64,000 nucleotides of DNA. Source: Streptomyces albogriseolus. Lineage in GTDB: Bacteria; Actinomycetota; Actinomycetes; Streptomycetales; Streptomycetaceae. The notes beneath the pieces were generated by a model. The model saw only the letters and a program-made list of their open reading frames with translations. It was not told the DNA's origin and searched no databases. Numbering within the stretch: position 1 is the first letter of the stretch; the number at the start of each line of letters is the position of its first letter. Position numbers and translations under genes: made by a program. The stretch lies in the NCBI GenBank assembly GCA_014650475.1, contig BMVA01000008.1, positions 62,001-126,000 on the forward strand. The letters are read 5' to 3'. This document shows, in pieces, positions 36,394-43,575 of this stretch.

Positions 36394-36424
36394 CTAGTCC
36401 ACTAGCTCTAATCTAGTTAACTAG
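36394..36424. promoter_or_regulatory. Two CTAGTnnACTAG operators, 19 bp apart
   Basis: CTAGTCCACTAG (36394-36405) and CTAGTTAACTAG (36413-36424) are 12-bp palindromes on the same face of the helix roughly two turns apart. They lie between the broken GntR gene and the divergent + strand operon and are the likely GntR operators. With the regulator broken, the operon may be derepressed or under control of the second GntR. Confidence 0.7.
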
Positions 36425-36464
36425 CTTCACTCAAAGTGATCGCCGCTAACCGGAGGGCTGCCCT

Positions 36465-36749
36465 GTGCCTGCTTCCAAGGAGCGCGCGGAGGCCATCGCC
36501 GCCCGGTTATCGGCCGTCGGGCTCGCCACGCGCGTGGAGGAGCGCGACGACTGCACGGCCATCGAGGCGGAGATGCCGGAACCACTCTCCGCCGAGTCAT
36601 GGCGGGAGGTCCTGGAAGCGGTGGCTGATGCCGACCGCTTCGGCCTCCTCGCCACCAGTTCGAACGACCGCACCGTCTGGGCGGTCGTACGCAAACGGTC
36701 CCCGCGACGGGCGATGTCGGGGGACCGGGCCATCAGCGATAGGAGCTGA
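36465..36749 (+). CDS. Hypothetical small protein (94 aa) of AICE left arm
   Basis: A small acidic alpha/beta protein. The segment KERAEAIAARLSAVGLATRVEERDDCTAIEAEMP suggests helix-strand-strand, followed by the helix ESWREVLEAVADAD. It starts at GTG 36465 with CGGAGGG upstream, the first gene after the paired operators. No known family or catalytic motif is recognised. It probably forms an operon with the four following small genes and GntR. Confidence 0.65.
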   Translation: MPASKERAEAIAARLSAVGLATRVEERDDCTAIEAEMPEPLSAESWREVLEAVADADRFGLLATSSNDRTVWAVVRKRSPRRAMSGDRAISDRS

Positions 36750-36754
36750 ACACC

Positions 36755-37051
36755 GTGCTCAATCGTATCCGCCGTACCGCCTCGCACCTCAGGGAGCGGT
36801 ACCTCTACAAGGGCCGGCACCGCCGCTCCGTAATGCCTGTGCGGCCCGCGGCCGCTTCCCTTGAAGTCGCTCACGGTGCGGTGCTGTTCCTGCGCCGACA
36901 CCCCGAGCACACGGGCCTTCTCGTGGGGGAGGAAACGGCGCTCGTCCGCCCGTACGTCCTGGCCAGTGAGGCCCGCGCACAGCAGCGCTCGGCGCCCGTG
37001 AGCTGTGCCCCCCTCGCCGCTCCTTGGTACGCCTCAGCAGGTGACCACTGA
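36755..37051 (+). CDS. Hypothetical basic small protein (98 aa)
   Basis: A basic N-terminus (RIRRTASHLRERYLYKGRHRR) is followed by a mixed segment with EVAHGAVLFLRRHPEHTGLLVGEE. No recognised domain or membrane helix. It begins 5 bases after the previous stop and its TGA overlaps the next ATG, indicating coupled translation in the left-arm operon. Confidence 0.55.
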   Translation: MLNRIRRTASHLRERYLYKGRHRRSVMPVRPAAASLEVAHGAVLFLRRHPEHTGLLVGEETALVRPYVLASEARAQQRSAPVSCAPLAAPWYASAGDH

Positions 37052-37248
37052 TGCCGCCCCGCCAACAGCCTCACGTGCCGGGGCCTGGCTCCTACCGGTC
37101 AGCCTCGTGCCGGATCGGCACGCACCACGCCTGCGCGGAGTCGTCCCCGGCCACCGCGCCGGTCGATGTGCCAGTGATCTACGAAGCCTGCGACTGCTCG
37201 TGCCACACAGTCGCCAAGTGCCCCGTACAGACGGAGGCGGCACGGTGA
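37051..37248 (+). CDS. Hypothetical Cys/His-containing small protein (65 aa)
   Basis: A 65-aa protein containing CRIGTHHAC and, further on, CDCSCH, together four to six potential metal ligands. It may be a small zinc-binding protein. Both ends overlap neighbouring genes (TGATG at the start, GTGA at the end), strongly suggesting a genuine gene in the operon. Function unknown. Confidence 0.5.
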   Translation: MPPRQQPHVPGPGSYRSASCRIGTHHACAESSPATAPVDVPVIYEACDCSCHTVAKCPVQTEAAR

Positions 37249-37514
37249 AGGTAACGGCACTCGGTGGCGCGGTGCTTTCCCCTGTCGAGATCACCTCGGC
37301 GAGCGTGCAGCGCGGCGACATCATTCAGGTCGGAGGCCAGCATTGCCGGGTGAGCGACCTCTTCCAACTGCCCGGCGGAGCGAAGCGACTCGTACTCGAC
37401 TCGGGTGAGTTGCTGACCATCCACACGATGACCCGGCTCGTGGCCCTGCGGCTCGTGCGAGTGAGAGGCGGTGATCCAGCCCATGCCCTCGCGACGCGAC
37501 ACCATCGCCGATGA
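37245..37514 (+). CDS. Hypothetical small beta-rich protein (89 aa)
   Basis: GTG 37245 follows a GGAGG site and overlaps the upstream stop. The protein alternates short strands (VQRGDIIQVGGQHCRVSDLFQL, KRLVLDSGELLTI), suggesting a small beta barrel. Its 3' end overlaps the second GntR gene by about 30-44 bases depending on that gene's start. No known domain is recognised. Confidence 0.55.
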   Translation: MKVTALGGAVLSPVEITSASVQRGDIIQVGGQHCRVSDLFQLPGGAKRLVLDSGELLTIHTMTRLVALRLVRVRGGDPAHALATRHHRR

Positions 37515-38214
37515 CCTCCGGCACCGGATCGTCACCGGTCGGCTCAAGCCCGGCGACCGCCTGCCCTCCGAGGCGCACTTGGCCGCGCAGTACACGGTGA
37601 GCACACCGACACTGCGGAACGCCCTCGCTGTACTCCAGGCGGAAGGCCTCGTCGAGAAGGTCCACGGCAAGGGGAACTTCATCCGCCGTCCGGTCCGCAG
37701 GATCACGTACGTGGGAGGGGGCCGGACACCGGACAGGCGCATCGTGGACCTCGCGCCCCTGAGCGTCAGCGTCCGCACCACCAAAGTCCGGGCCCGCGGG
37801 CATCTCGCGGCCCTGCTGAAGATGCCGACCGGCAGTCCTCTGACGGAGATCCTCTGTCTCGGCCATGAGGGCGAGGGGCCTCACAGCCTGGCTCGCATCT
37901 ACGTCCCTTGTGACCTGGCGCCGGCCGCCGCACTCCGCGAGTCACTCCCGTATGAGGAGATCATGACGGGCCTGATGGAACTTCGCCCACCGCCGGCTGA
38001 AGTCCGGGAGGAGATCAGCGTCCGCCTCCCGACATCGGAGGAGGCATCCACGCTCCGGATCAGCTCCGCCCTGGCAGTCCTCGCCATCACCCGCCAGACG
38101 GCCGACGTCGCTGGACGCGTGGTCGAGGCGGCCCTCCTCGTGCTACCGGGGGACCGCGCCGACGCGGTGTTCACCGCTCACCACATGATCGACGAGAGGC
38201 CCGCGAAAGCATGA
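37471..38214 (+). CDS. GntR/UTRA-family transcriptional regulator
   Basis: An intact HutC-type GntR protein of 247 aa. The winged helix is at about residues 8-72 (TIADDLRHRIVTGRLKPGDRLPS, STPTLRNALAVLQAEGLVEKVHGKGNFI), followed by a UTRA effector domain. It probably regulates the left-arm operon, or the paired operators left by the broken GntR. The start may be GTG 37471 (just after AGAGG) or ATG 37483. Its stop overlaps the next start (ATGA). Confidence 0.88.
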   Translation: MIQPMPSRRDTIADDLRHRIVTGRLKPGDRLPSEAHLAAQYTVSTPTLRNALAVLQAEGLVEKVHGKGNFIRRPVRRITYVGGGRTPDRRIVDLAPLSVSVRTTKVRARGHLAALLKMPTGSPLTEILCLGHEGEGPHSLARIYVPCDLAPAAALRESLPYEEIMTGLMELRPPPAEVREEISVRLPTSEEASTLRISSALAVLAITRQTADVAGRVVEAALLVLPGDRADAVFTAHHMIDERPAKA

Positions 38215-38519
38215 CGACGTCAAACGAACTGCGGCTCCTCCCCTGGACGGGCCCCGACGGCAAGCCGTGCCTCCTCAGCACCGACGACAACGGCGGCCCC
38301 ATGTCCCGCCTGGCAGACAACATCGAGTCAGCGCAACTCGGCATGGCAACCGCCCTCCTGGACCAAGCGTTAGACATCCTCGCCCAGGCAGAAACGGACC
38401 CCGACGACCTGCGACTCCTGACGAAGGACCTGACCGGAGCCCTACGGGACACGCTCCGCGTTGCAACCAGCAGAGGCCACCGCTTGGAAAGCCGCTCGAC
38501 TGATCCCTCTTCCTGCTGA
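38211..38519 (+). CDS. Hypothetical protein (102 aa), last gene of left-arm operon
   Basis: A helical acidic protein (SRLADNIESAQLGMATALLDQALDILAQ, DPDDLRLLTKDLTGALRDTLRVA). The N-terminus LRLLPWTGPDGKPCLLSTDD is typical of a small family found beside GntR regulators in Streptomyces. It overlaps the GntR stop and is followed 14 bases later by a strong terminator. No function can be assigned. Confidence 0.6.
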   Translation: MTTSNELRLLPWTGPDGKPCLLSTDDNGGPMSRLADNIESAQLGMATALLDQALDILAQAETDPDDLRLLTKDLTGALRDTLRVATSRGHRLESRSTDPSSC

Positions 38520-38533
38520 CCAGCGGGCCTGAC

Positions 38534-38573
38534 GAAGCCCACGGTTCCGACCAGCTCGGACGCCGTGGGCTTC
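38534..38573 (+). terminator. Terminator of left-arm operon
   Basis: An 11-bp perfect stem (38534-38544 with 38563-38573) encloses an 18-nt loop starting 14 bases after the 102-aa gene. The right arm ends in TTC with only a short pyrimidine tail. Confidence 0.7.
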
Positions 38574-38609
38574 TGCTGTCGGTGGTGCTGCTGTGTGACC
38601 ACCGCATTA

Positions 38610-38724
38610 GGAGTTCGATCTTCCCTTGGCTTGGTCGGGGCTCGCCTCGTGAACCGATGCCGTCCAGGGTTGCCGCGCGCCGCCGTCGTCCGGGGTCGTT
38701 GATGTCAGCGTTGGATGTCAACGG
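38610..38724. repeat. Diverged repeat, copy A
   Basis: GGAGTTCGATC at 38610 and CGTTGATGTCAGC at 38697 are 87 bases apart. The same pair with the same 87-base spacing recurs at 41376 and 41463. Sequence between them is only weakly similar. It is probably a decayed repeat or transposon remnant flanking the TIR cargo. Confidence 0.5.
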
Positions 38725-38918
38725 AACAGCTCGGGCATCGGGCAAGTTTCCAGCGGCCCCTCCGGTCGGTCAGCCCAGCGCCACCAGACGTGCAGACCGG
38801 CGCACCTCAGCAGTCTCCGGCAGGTCCGCCGGCCATCGTCCTCCCGCTTGACGAGAACGAAGCCACCGGACTTCATGGGCTGGCTGCACTCAGGGCAGGC
38901 AGGGGCGTCGTCGGTCAT
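38718..38918 (-). CDS. Small zinc-ribbon-like protein (66 aa)
   Basis: ATG 38918 gives a 66-aa protein with CPECSQPM near the N-terminus and two more cysteines (RRTCRRLLRC), followed by a Trp-rich segment (HVWWRWAD). This spacing fits a small topoisomerase-type zinc ribbon. It is isolated on the minus strand between the left arm and the cargo. Function unknown; an upstream extension to 38999 is possible but basic and low in coding character. Confidence 0.5.
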   Translation of the reverse strand: MTDDAPACPECSQPMKSGGFVLVKREDDGRRTCRRLLRCAGLHVWWRWADRPEGPLETCPMPELFR

Positions 38919-39234
38919 GCGGCGCACCCTAACGGAGCGACCGCTTCGTCCCGAAGCAACTTGGGCGGGCGCTCGACCTTGGGCCAGTGCCCTTCTCACC
39001 TGCGGCGGCAGTCCATGGGCGTTCGCGGTTGTCCGCCGCTGTGTGCTGGCGTTGCCACGCAGTTAAACACTCACCTTCCAACGGGGCAGTGTCGCAGGGC
39101 TCGGCTACTTTTCCTGCATGACTGACAGGGATCCGCTGGTGCGATCGGCATAGTTGATGACCAAGAGGAGTGAGGTGAGCTGGATGCATCCTCAGTTCAG
39201 CTACAACTGATCACCGGCAGCCGTGACGTGCGGC
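38919..39234. other. Intergenic stretch with possible 17-aa peptide
   Basis: No ordinary gene is convincing in these 316 bases. One short open frame, 39157-39210 (+), encodes MTKRSEVSWMHPQFSYN, and a GAGGTGAG sequence precedes an internal ATG at 39184. Whether it is translated cannot be judged. The rest has no palindrome or clear promoter. Confidence 0.3.
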
Positions 39235-39681
39235 TCAACTCCTCAGGCCGAAGTCTTCGGGCGAGTCGCCACCCCGGGAGTGCGGTGGCCGCCAGGTCTT
39301 TCCGGCAGGCAGGTCGCCGCCTACATCGCGGCGGTAGTTCTCCTGGGCTTTCGAGCTGGCCTGACGACCGCCGATGTCCACCAGCGCCCCTTTTACCGAA
39401 TGTAGCTCGGGGCCCCCGCGCATCGGCTTCTCATCCGCAGGGGGCTCGGGGGCGGAAAGTAGCGGGTCGAGCTCGCTGCTCTCGTGGGCGGCATGCTCCT
39501 CGTCGGGAGGGAGGGCGAGAGCGGCCCATACGGCGAGGACCGCGCCGCCGACGACGAGCATCTTCGGCCCGTTCTTATTGAAGAAGTCCTTCACCTTCCC
39601 ACTCACGGGAGCGGTCTGGCCGTCCTGGGGAGCGGCCTGGTCGTCGACCTCAGGGGTCTCGTCGGAGGCGTTCACCTGCAC
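39235..39681 (-). CDS. Hypothetical single-pass membrane protein (148 aa)
   Basis: A charged N-terminus (residues 1-38) precedes one transmembrane helix (KMLVVGGAVLAVWAALAL, about 40-58). An acidic, Pro-rich region and a polar tail follow, probably outside the cell or cytoplasmic depending on orientation. No domain recognised. GTG 39681 is the first start. It lies divergent from the TIR gene over 250 bases, in which I see no clear operator. Confidence 0.5.
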   Translation of the reverse strand: MQVNASDETPEVDDQAAPQDGQTAPVSGKVKDFFNKNGPKMLVVGGAVLAVWAALALPPDEEHAAHESSELDPLLSAPEPPADEKPMRGGPELHSVKGALVDIGGRQASSKAQENYRRDVGGDLPAGKTWRPPHSRGGDSPEDFGLRS

Positions 39682-39931
39682 AGACCTACCGGACCCAAGT
39701 CTCGGCTGTCAGGCGATTACCGACATCGCCCAAGCAAGTTCAGCGGCGCTCGCCAGGCTGAAGTGCGCATGCGTGTTCGAGGCTTCCTGAAGGTGAAGCC
39801 TCCGACCGCACCCGTCAATCGGGAGACCAACTCCTCTAACATCCGAGTCTCCGTGCATGGCCCGACCACCGCATGTCGTCAGTTTGACGATTTCGCCCCC
39901 CAGTCGGAGTTGCCGATGGGAGGCTGGCCTC

Positions 39932-40531
39932 ATGCACGCCTTCATCTCTCACAACCACCGCGACAAGCCTGATGTGAAGCCGCTTGCTGCCCGCCTGCGA
40001 CTGCTCGGCGTCGACGTCTGGCTCGACTCCTGGGAGATCCGCCCTGGGGACTCAATCCCGGGCAAGGTCAACGAGGCGCTGGGGCTGGTGGACACCGTGA
40101 TGGTCTTCTGGTCGGTGAACTCCTCAACGTCTGCTTGGGTGAACACGGAATGGGAGGTCGCCCTCACACGGCGCATGCGGGACAACTCTGTCCGTGTCAT
40201 CCCGATCATCCTCGACGACACCCCCCTCCCGCCGCTCCTTGAGCCGATCATGTGGGTATCCCTTGCTGATGGCGATGTCGATCGAGCTGCTCGGGAACTT
40301 GTAGGCGTGGAATCCCAGGCACAACTCCTCAAGCTGATGCAGCAGACAGTCGAAGAGTCCGGACTCGAATACCGGTACTTCGAAGGGTTCGGCGTCATAG
40401 TCGGCTGTCCCCGCTGCGGGGCGCCGAGTTCGAAGCTGGAGGGCTGGAGCGCTGTCGATGACCGCAGGGACGACATGTACGCGGGAGTTCGTTGCGGCCA
40501 ATGCGGCTGGGACGAAGGCGGTGAGATCTGA
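39932..40531 (+). CDS. TIR-domain protein with C-terminal zinc ribbon
   Basis: A 199-aa protein. Residues 1-135 form a TIR domain beginning MHAFISHNHRDK. The box-2-like segment VDVWLDSWEIRPGDSI is at 27-42, and S-x-WVNTEWEVAL places a candidate catalytic Glu at E73. Bacterial TIR domains often cleave NAD+ or make signalling nucleotides in phage defence. The C-terminus carries a Cys4 zinc ribbon (C159, C162, C188, C191), an uncommon pairing. ATG 39932 is chosen for its GGGAGG site. No partner sensor gene such as ThsA lies beside it. Confidence 0.85.
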   Translation: MHAFISHNHRDKPDVKPLAARLRLLGVDVWLDSWEIRPGDSIPGKVNEALGLVDTVMVFWSVNSSTSAWVNTEWEVALTRRMRDNSVRVIPIILDDTPLPPLLEPIMWVSLADGDVDRAARELVGVESQAQLLKLMQQTVEESGLEYRYFEGFGVIVGCPRCGAPSSKLEGWSAVDDRRDDMYAGVRCGQCGWDEGGEI

Positions 40532-40987
40532 CGACGCTTCGCCAGAAGAACAGGGATTCCGTACTGCGAACACCATCCGGGGACAGGACTGGAACCGCAC
40601 TCAGTCGGCCTGTGCAAGCCGTCGTTTGGTCCTCAGCTGACGACAGCCAGCCACCGCGGCGGGCTGGCCGGATGGCTAGGTGCGCGTGTGCCTCGCTGCA
40701 CCCCCACCGGCCTCAGCCACGCTGCCATGCCGTCGACCAGAGCAAGCCGCTCCGACGGAAGCGCGGCGGTGAGACCTTGCGCCATGACTCCTTCGTCCCG
40801 AACTCTCGGCTGGGTGGCTGTTGCAGTCCAGGGCGCTGGTCGTGAAGTTATCGACGGCCGATGAAAGCCGCCTTCGGGTGCGGTGGTTGCTGTACTTCGC
40901 TGCTGTACCGCTAGTAGCAATACGAGCCCGGTGCCCGGCCGCTACGATGCGCAGGCTGGGTAGTGTCCACGCGATGGGGGAGGGGCA
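40532..40987. other. Non-coding stretch with repeat and promoter of next gene
   Basis: 456 bases without a convincing gene. It contains one copy of a GGTTGCTGTAC-type repeat at 40885-40918, internally a double GCTGTAC. The ribosome site GGGGGAGGGG of the following gene is at 40977-40986. Reading frames present look like shadows or chance. Confidence 0.4.
40885..40918 (+). repeat. GCTGTAC-type repeat, copy 1
   Basis: This 34-base sequence has two GCTGTAC units 11 bases apart and ends in AGTAGC. A 36-base copy lies at 41531-41566 with three substitutions and a 2-base insertion. The two copies flank the 120-aa gene. Confidence 0.55.
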
Positions 40988-41350
40988 ATGAGGATCAAGG
41001 ATCCGGAGTACCCGGCAGCGATCGAAGCGGCCGTGGAGATCCTGCGGAAGCGGGCCCGGCAGGGACGGACCATCACGTACGGGGAGCTGAGCGCCGAGTT
41101 GGCGGTACAGGGCTTCGACTCCATCCCGCCTCACCGTGGAGTCATGACCCACCTGCTCAAGGATGTCTGCCTCCACCGCAACGAAGACGGACGAGCACCG
41201 ATGCTCTCAGTGATCGTGGTGAACAAGGCCAGCCGGGAGCCGTCCGACCAGTTCTCCGGTCTTGCCCGGAGCTTGCCCTTCTCCCGGCCGGCGAACTGGA
41301 CCTGGCGAGACGAGCAGCAGCAGGTATTCGCTCAGCACCGCGAGGAATGA
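40988..41350 (+). CDS. Conserved hypothetical protein (120 aa) in defence-like cargo
   Basis: A small basic protein with TITYGELSAELAVQGFDSIPPHRGVMTHLLKDVC, a helical stretch reminiscent of a winged-helix DNA-binding fold, followed by APMLSVIVVNKASREPSDQFSGLA, a conserved-looking strand and turn. It has a strong ribosome site. It stands alone between the TIR and HEPN genes. The TYGELS start resembles alkyltransferase-like folds only superficially, and no PCHR motif is present. Function unknown. Confidence 0.7.
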   Translation: MRIKDPEYPAAIEAAVEILRKRARQGRTITYGELSAELAVQGFDSIPPHRGVMTHLLKDVCLHRNEDGRAPMLSVIVVNKASREPSDQFSGLARSLPFSRPANWTWRDEQQQVFAQHREE

Positions 41351-41897
41351 CGTCGGACCTCGACATCCGCTGCAAGGAGTTCGATCCCGACCTGCTTCGG
41401 CTGCGGTCGGCGACTGGTGGGACGGCCGGGCAGAGTCGCTGGTGTACGCCCCCGTTCAGCGCCGTTGATGTCAGCCGTAGACGTCGCCGTGAGGTCGTCT
41501 CGGGGGCTGGCGGACATGCTCGGTCACTGCGGTTGCTGTACCTCGCCGCTGTACTGCAGCAGTAGCCCTGTCACCCAGCGGCGTCGGCGAACAAGCCTCC
41601 AGCCTCCGCGAGCGGGCGCCACACAACAGCCGTATGACGACCCGAGTTGCCCAGGACAGGGTGTGGCACCTGGCCTTCCTGGCCAGGTAGTGAACCCACT
41701 TACGGTCGGCGGCCACGTCTCGTGCTTCCTGGCGGTGCAGACTCAGGAGAGGAGAACCCTTCGCGCTAGCTCCCTCCTACGTATATACGAGCCTATTTTG
41801 GGTCGAGTACGGATAATCACTCTTGGAGTTGTTCACTACGACGCGCCGTTCTGGCAGAGTGACTCAGCTGACCAATGCCCTGGACGGAGAAGCCTGC
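41351..41897. other. Intergenic stretch with diverged repeats and a hairpin
   Basis: 547 bases without a clear gene. It holds copy B of the 87-base-spaced repeat (41376-41475), copy 2 of the GCTGTAC repeat (41531-41566), and a hairpin ACCTGGCC/GGCCAGGT with a 5-nt loop (41668-41688). The leader of the HEPN-type gene occupies the right part. An extended frame for that gene from TTG 41823 is open. Confidence 0.5.
41376..41566. repeat. Diverged repeat, copy B with GCTGTAC copy 2
   Basis: GGAGTTCGATC (41376) and CGTTGATGTCAGC (41463) repeat the 38610/38697 pair with identical 87-base spacing. The GCTGTAC repeat at 41531-41566 matches 40885-40918. Together they suggest the remains of a mobile or regulatory repeat unit in the cargo. 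Confidence 0.5.
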
Positions 41898-43238
41898 GTG
41901 GAAGACATCTCGGAGTACGACGAAGACCTCTGGGAGGACTTCGAAGATGATCGGTTCGCGCCGCCTCAGATCACTTACCGGGAGGCTGTCGAACGCCTTC
42001 TGAACCTCGCGAGCAAACGCACTGACGTACGTGTCGAGTGGGACGGCAAGCAGGAGTGGGACGGCCGGCGGTGGCGCACAGATGCACGTGTCGTCTTCCC
42101 CGAGGCCGATGGCCTGCGTGCGCATTTGAAGTCGGCAGCGCAGCTTCACCTCTTCGAGCGCATCGTCAGCTCAGGAATCCCGCTGCCTGAGCGTCACGCT
42201 ATCTGGTACCCACAGGAAGGAGTGATCACAGCTCGGCTCGTCGGCGACTTCGACCAGTTTCATAGTGCTTTGGTACGTAGCGTACTCCCACGGCAGAAGC
42301 GAGCCGCCGACCTGGAGGGCCCTCTGGGCGCTGACCTGGCCGCCATGCTCGCCTCGACGGGGGCGTTCTGCGTGAGTGAGGCGGCAGACGGCTCAGGCCG
42401 CTCGTTGCGGCTGGTCTCTGTCCCACCTGAGTTGTCCTTGCTGTACAACACGCGCCACGGAGGAGGGCTCTCACCGAGTGTGGAACTCTCGGGGGTTTCG
42501 GTCTCGAACGCAGCTGAGGCACAGAAGGCGCTGGTCGCGTACGGCACCTCGTACCTCTTCGGCCTCGCCAAGGCTCAAGGAGCATCGCTGCGCCTTTGGG
42601 ACACCGGGTATCGACTCGGGAGCCGAAGGGGACCTTCTTACTCCAAGAAGATTCGTTTCCCTCAGCGGCAATACGACGCAGAGCCTGCCGAGCTCTATGG
42701 CGCCGGCAATGCTGCGGGGCGTCACCCTGTCGAGCGGTACCTGAAGTACTACCAGGTACTCGAGTTCTACATGCCAAAAGCCGTCGACTGGGAGGTCACC
42801 CAACAGGGAGTTGCCGGACAGAATCAGGCGCAATCTCCGTATATTCGCCCTCCGAAGGACGGCAGCCTGAGGATCGAGCAGAACCAACTCGACGCCGTGA
42901 TCAACCTGGCGGTGACGCAAGCAGACGTCGCCGGACTCTTGCGGGATCGGGATCTATTTACGGCGCTGAGTAACCCCCAGATTATTCAGCATGTTGAGAC
43001 GCTCGAGCACGACGGCTCCGGTGCCCCGCTGCTCAGCAGTGACTACCGCAAAGCCGTCTCTTCACGGGTATACGGGATCCGAAACCGGATTGTGCACATG
43101 AAGGAGGGAGGTGGTGTGAAGGGCGCTCCTCTCCTGGGCCTGCACAGCCGGGAAGCACGAGACCTGGCTGCGGATCTCAGACTGCTCCGCTACCTGGCAG
43201 AGAAGGCCATGGAACGTTGGGCCACAGCCTTGCCCTAG
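41898..43238 (+). CDS. Large protein of unknown family with C-terminal HEPN-type motif
   Basis: A 446-aa protein if started at GTG 41898 (CGGAGAAG upstream); in-frame TTG 41823 would add 25 residues. The N-terminal 380 residues match nothing I know. They are acidic at first, then mixed alpha/beta with a conserved-looking RHPVERYLKYYQVLEFYMPKAV segment. The C-terminus has RNRIVH (R395 to H400), the Rx4H signature of HEPN ribonucleases, inside a helical region that ends RLLRYLAEKAMERW. A toxin or abortive-infection effector is a plausible role. Confidence 0.7.
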   Translation: MEDISEYDEDLWEDFEDDRFAPPQITYREAVERLLNLASKRTDVRVEWDGKQEWDGRRWRTDARVVFPEADGLRAHLKSAAQLHLFERIVSSGIPLPERHAIWYPQEGVITARLVGDFDQFHSALVRSVLPRQKRAADLEGPLGADLAAMLASTGAFCVSEAADGSGRSLRLVSVPPELSLLYNTRHGGGLSPSVELSGVSVSNAAEAQKALVAYGTSYLFGLAKAQGASLRLWDTGYRLGSRRGPSYSKKIRFPQRQYDAEPAELYGAGNAAGRHPVERYLKYYQVLEFYMPKAVDWEVTQQGVAGQNQAQSPYIRPPKDGSLRIEQNQLDAVINLAVTQADVAGLLRDRDLFTALSNPQIIQHVETLEHDGSGAPLLSSDYRKAVSSRVYGIRNRIVHMKEGGGVKGAPLLGLHSREARDLAADLRLLRYLAEKAMERWATALP

Positions 43239-43575
43239 GGCCGTGCATGGAGCCACCTCTTGGACCGGGTAGGGGAACAACCTCACAAACCGCCCTCCCG
43301 TATCGAAATGGGCCCGCAGGTTCGCCGATCGACCTGTCAGCTTGGGAAGCTGCGATCACTTGTGGCTGGTTTGGGTGCTGACTCGGGCGAATGGCAGGGC
43401 CCGGCCTCGCCGGGCTCGGCCGCTTTTACCGTGATTCCCCGCTGTTCCCCGTTCGTTCTGGTGCGCGTGTGGTGCAGTCCGCAGCATCAGCCGTCGGCGC
43501 CGACCCAGTGCAGTGAGCGCCGTCCCTGGAGCCTCGGCTGGCTGACCCGCGTAGCTTATGACGTACGCGATACAG
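43239..43575. other. Convergent gap, no gene seen
   Basis: 337 bases between the convergent HEPN-type and methylase genes. GC content falls sharply only at its right end, where the AT-rich methylase begins. An open frame here (43260-43583 +) looks like chance. I see no strong terminator or repeat. Confidence 0.4.

Noticed and set aside
40124-40600. 158-aa open frame antisense to the TIR gene
   Set aside because: Fully overlaps a TIR gene with clear domain structure; no own motif.
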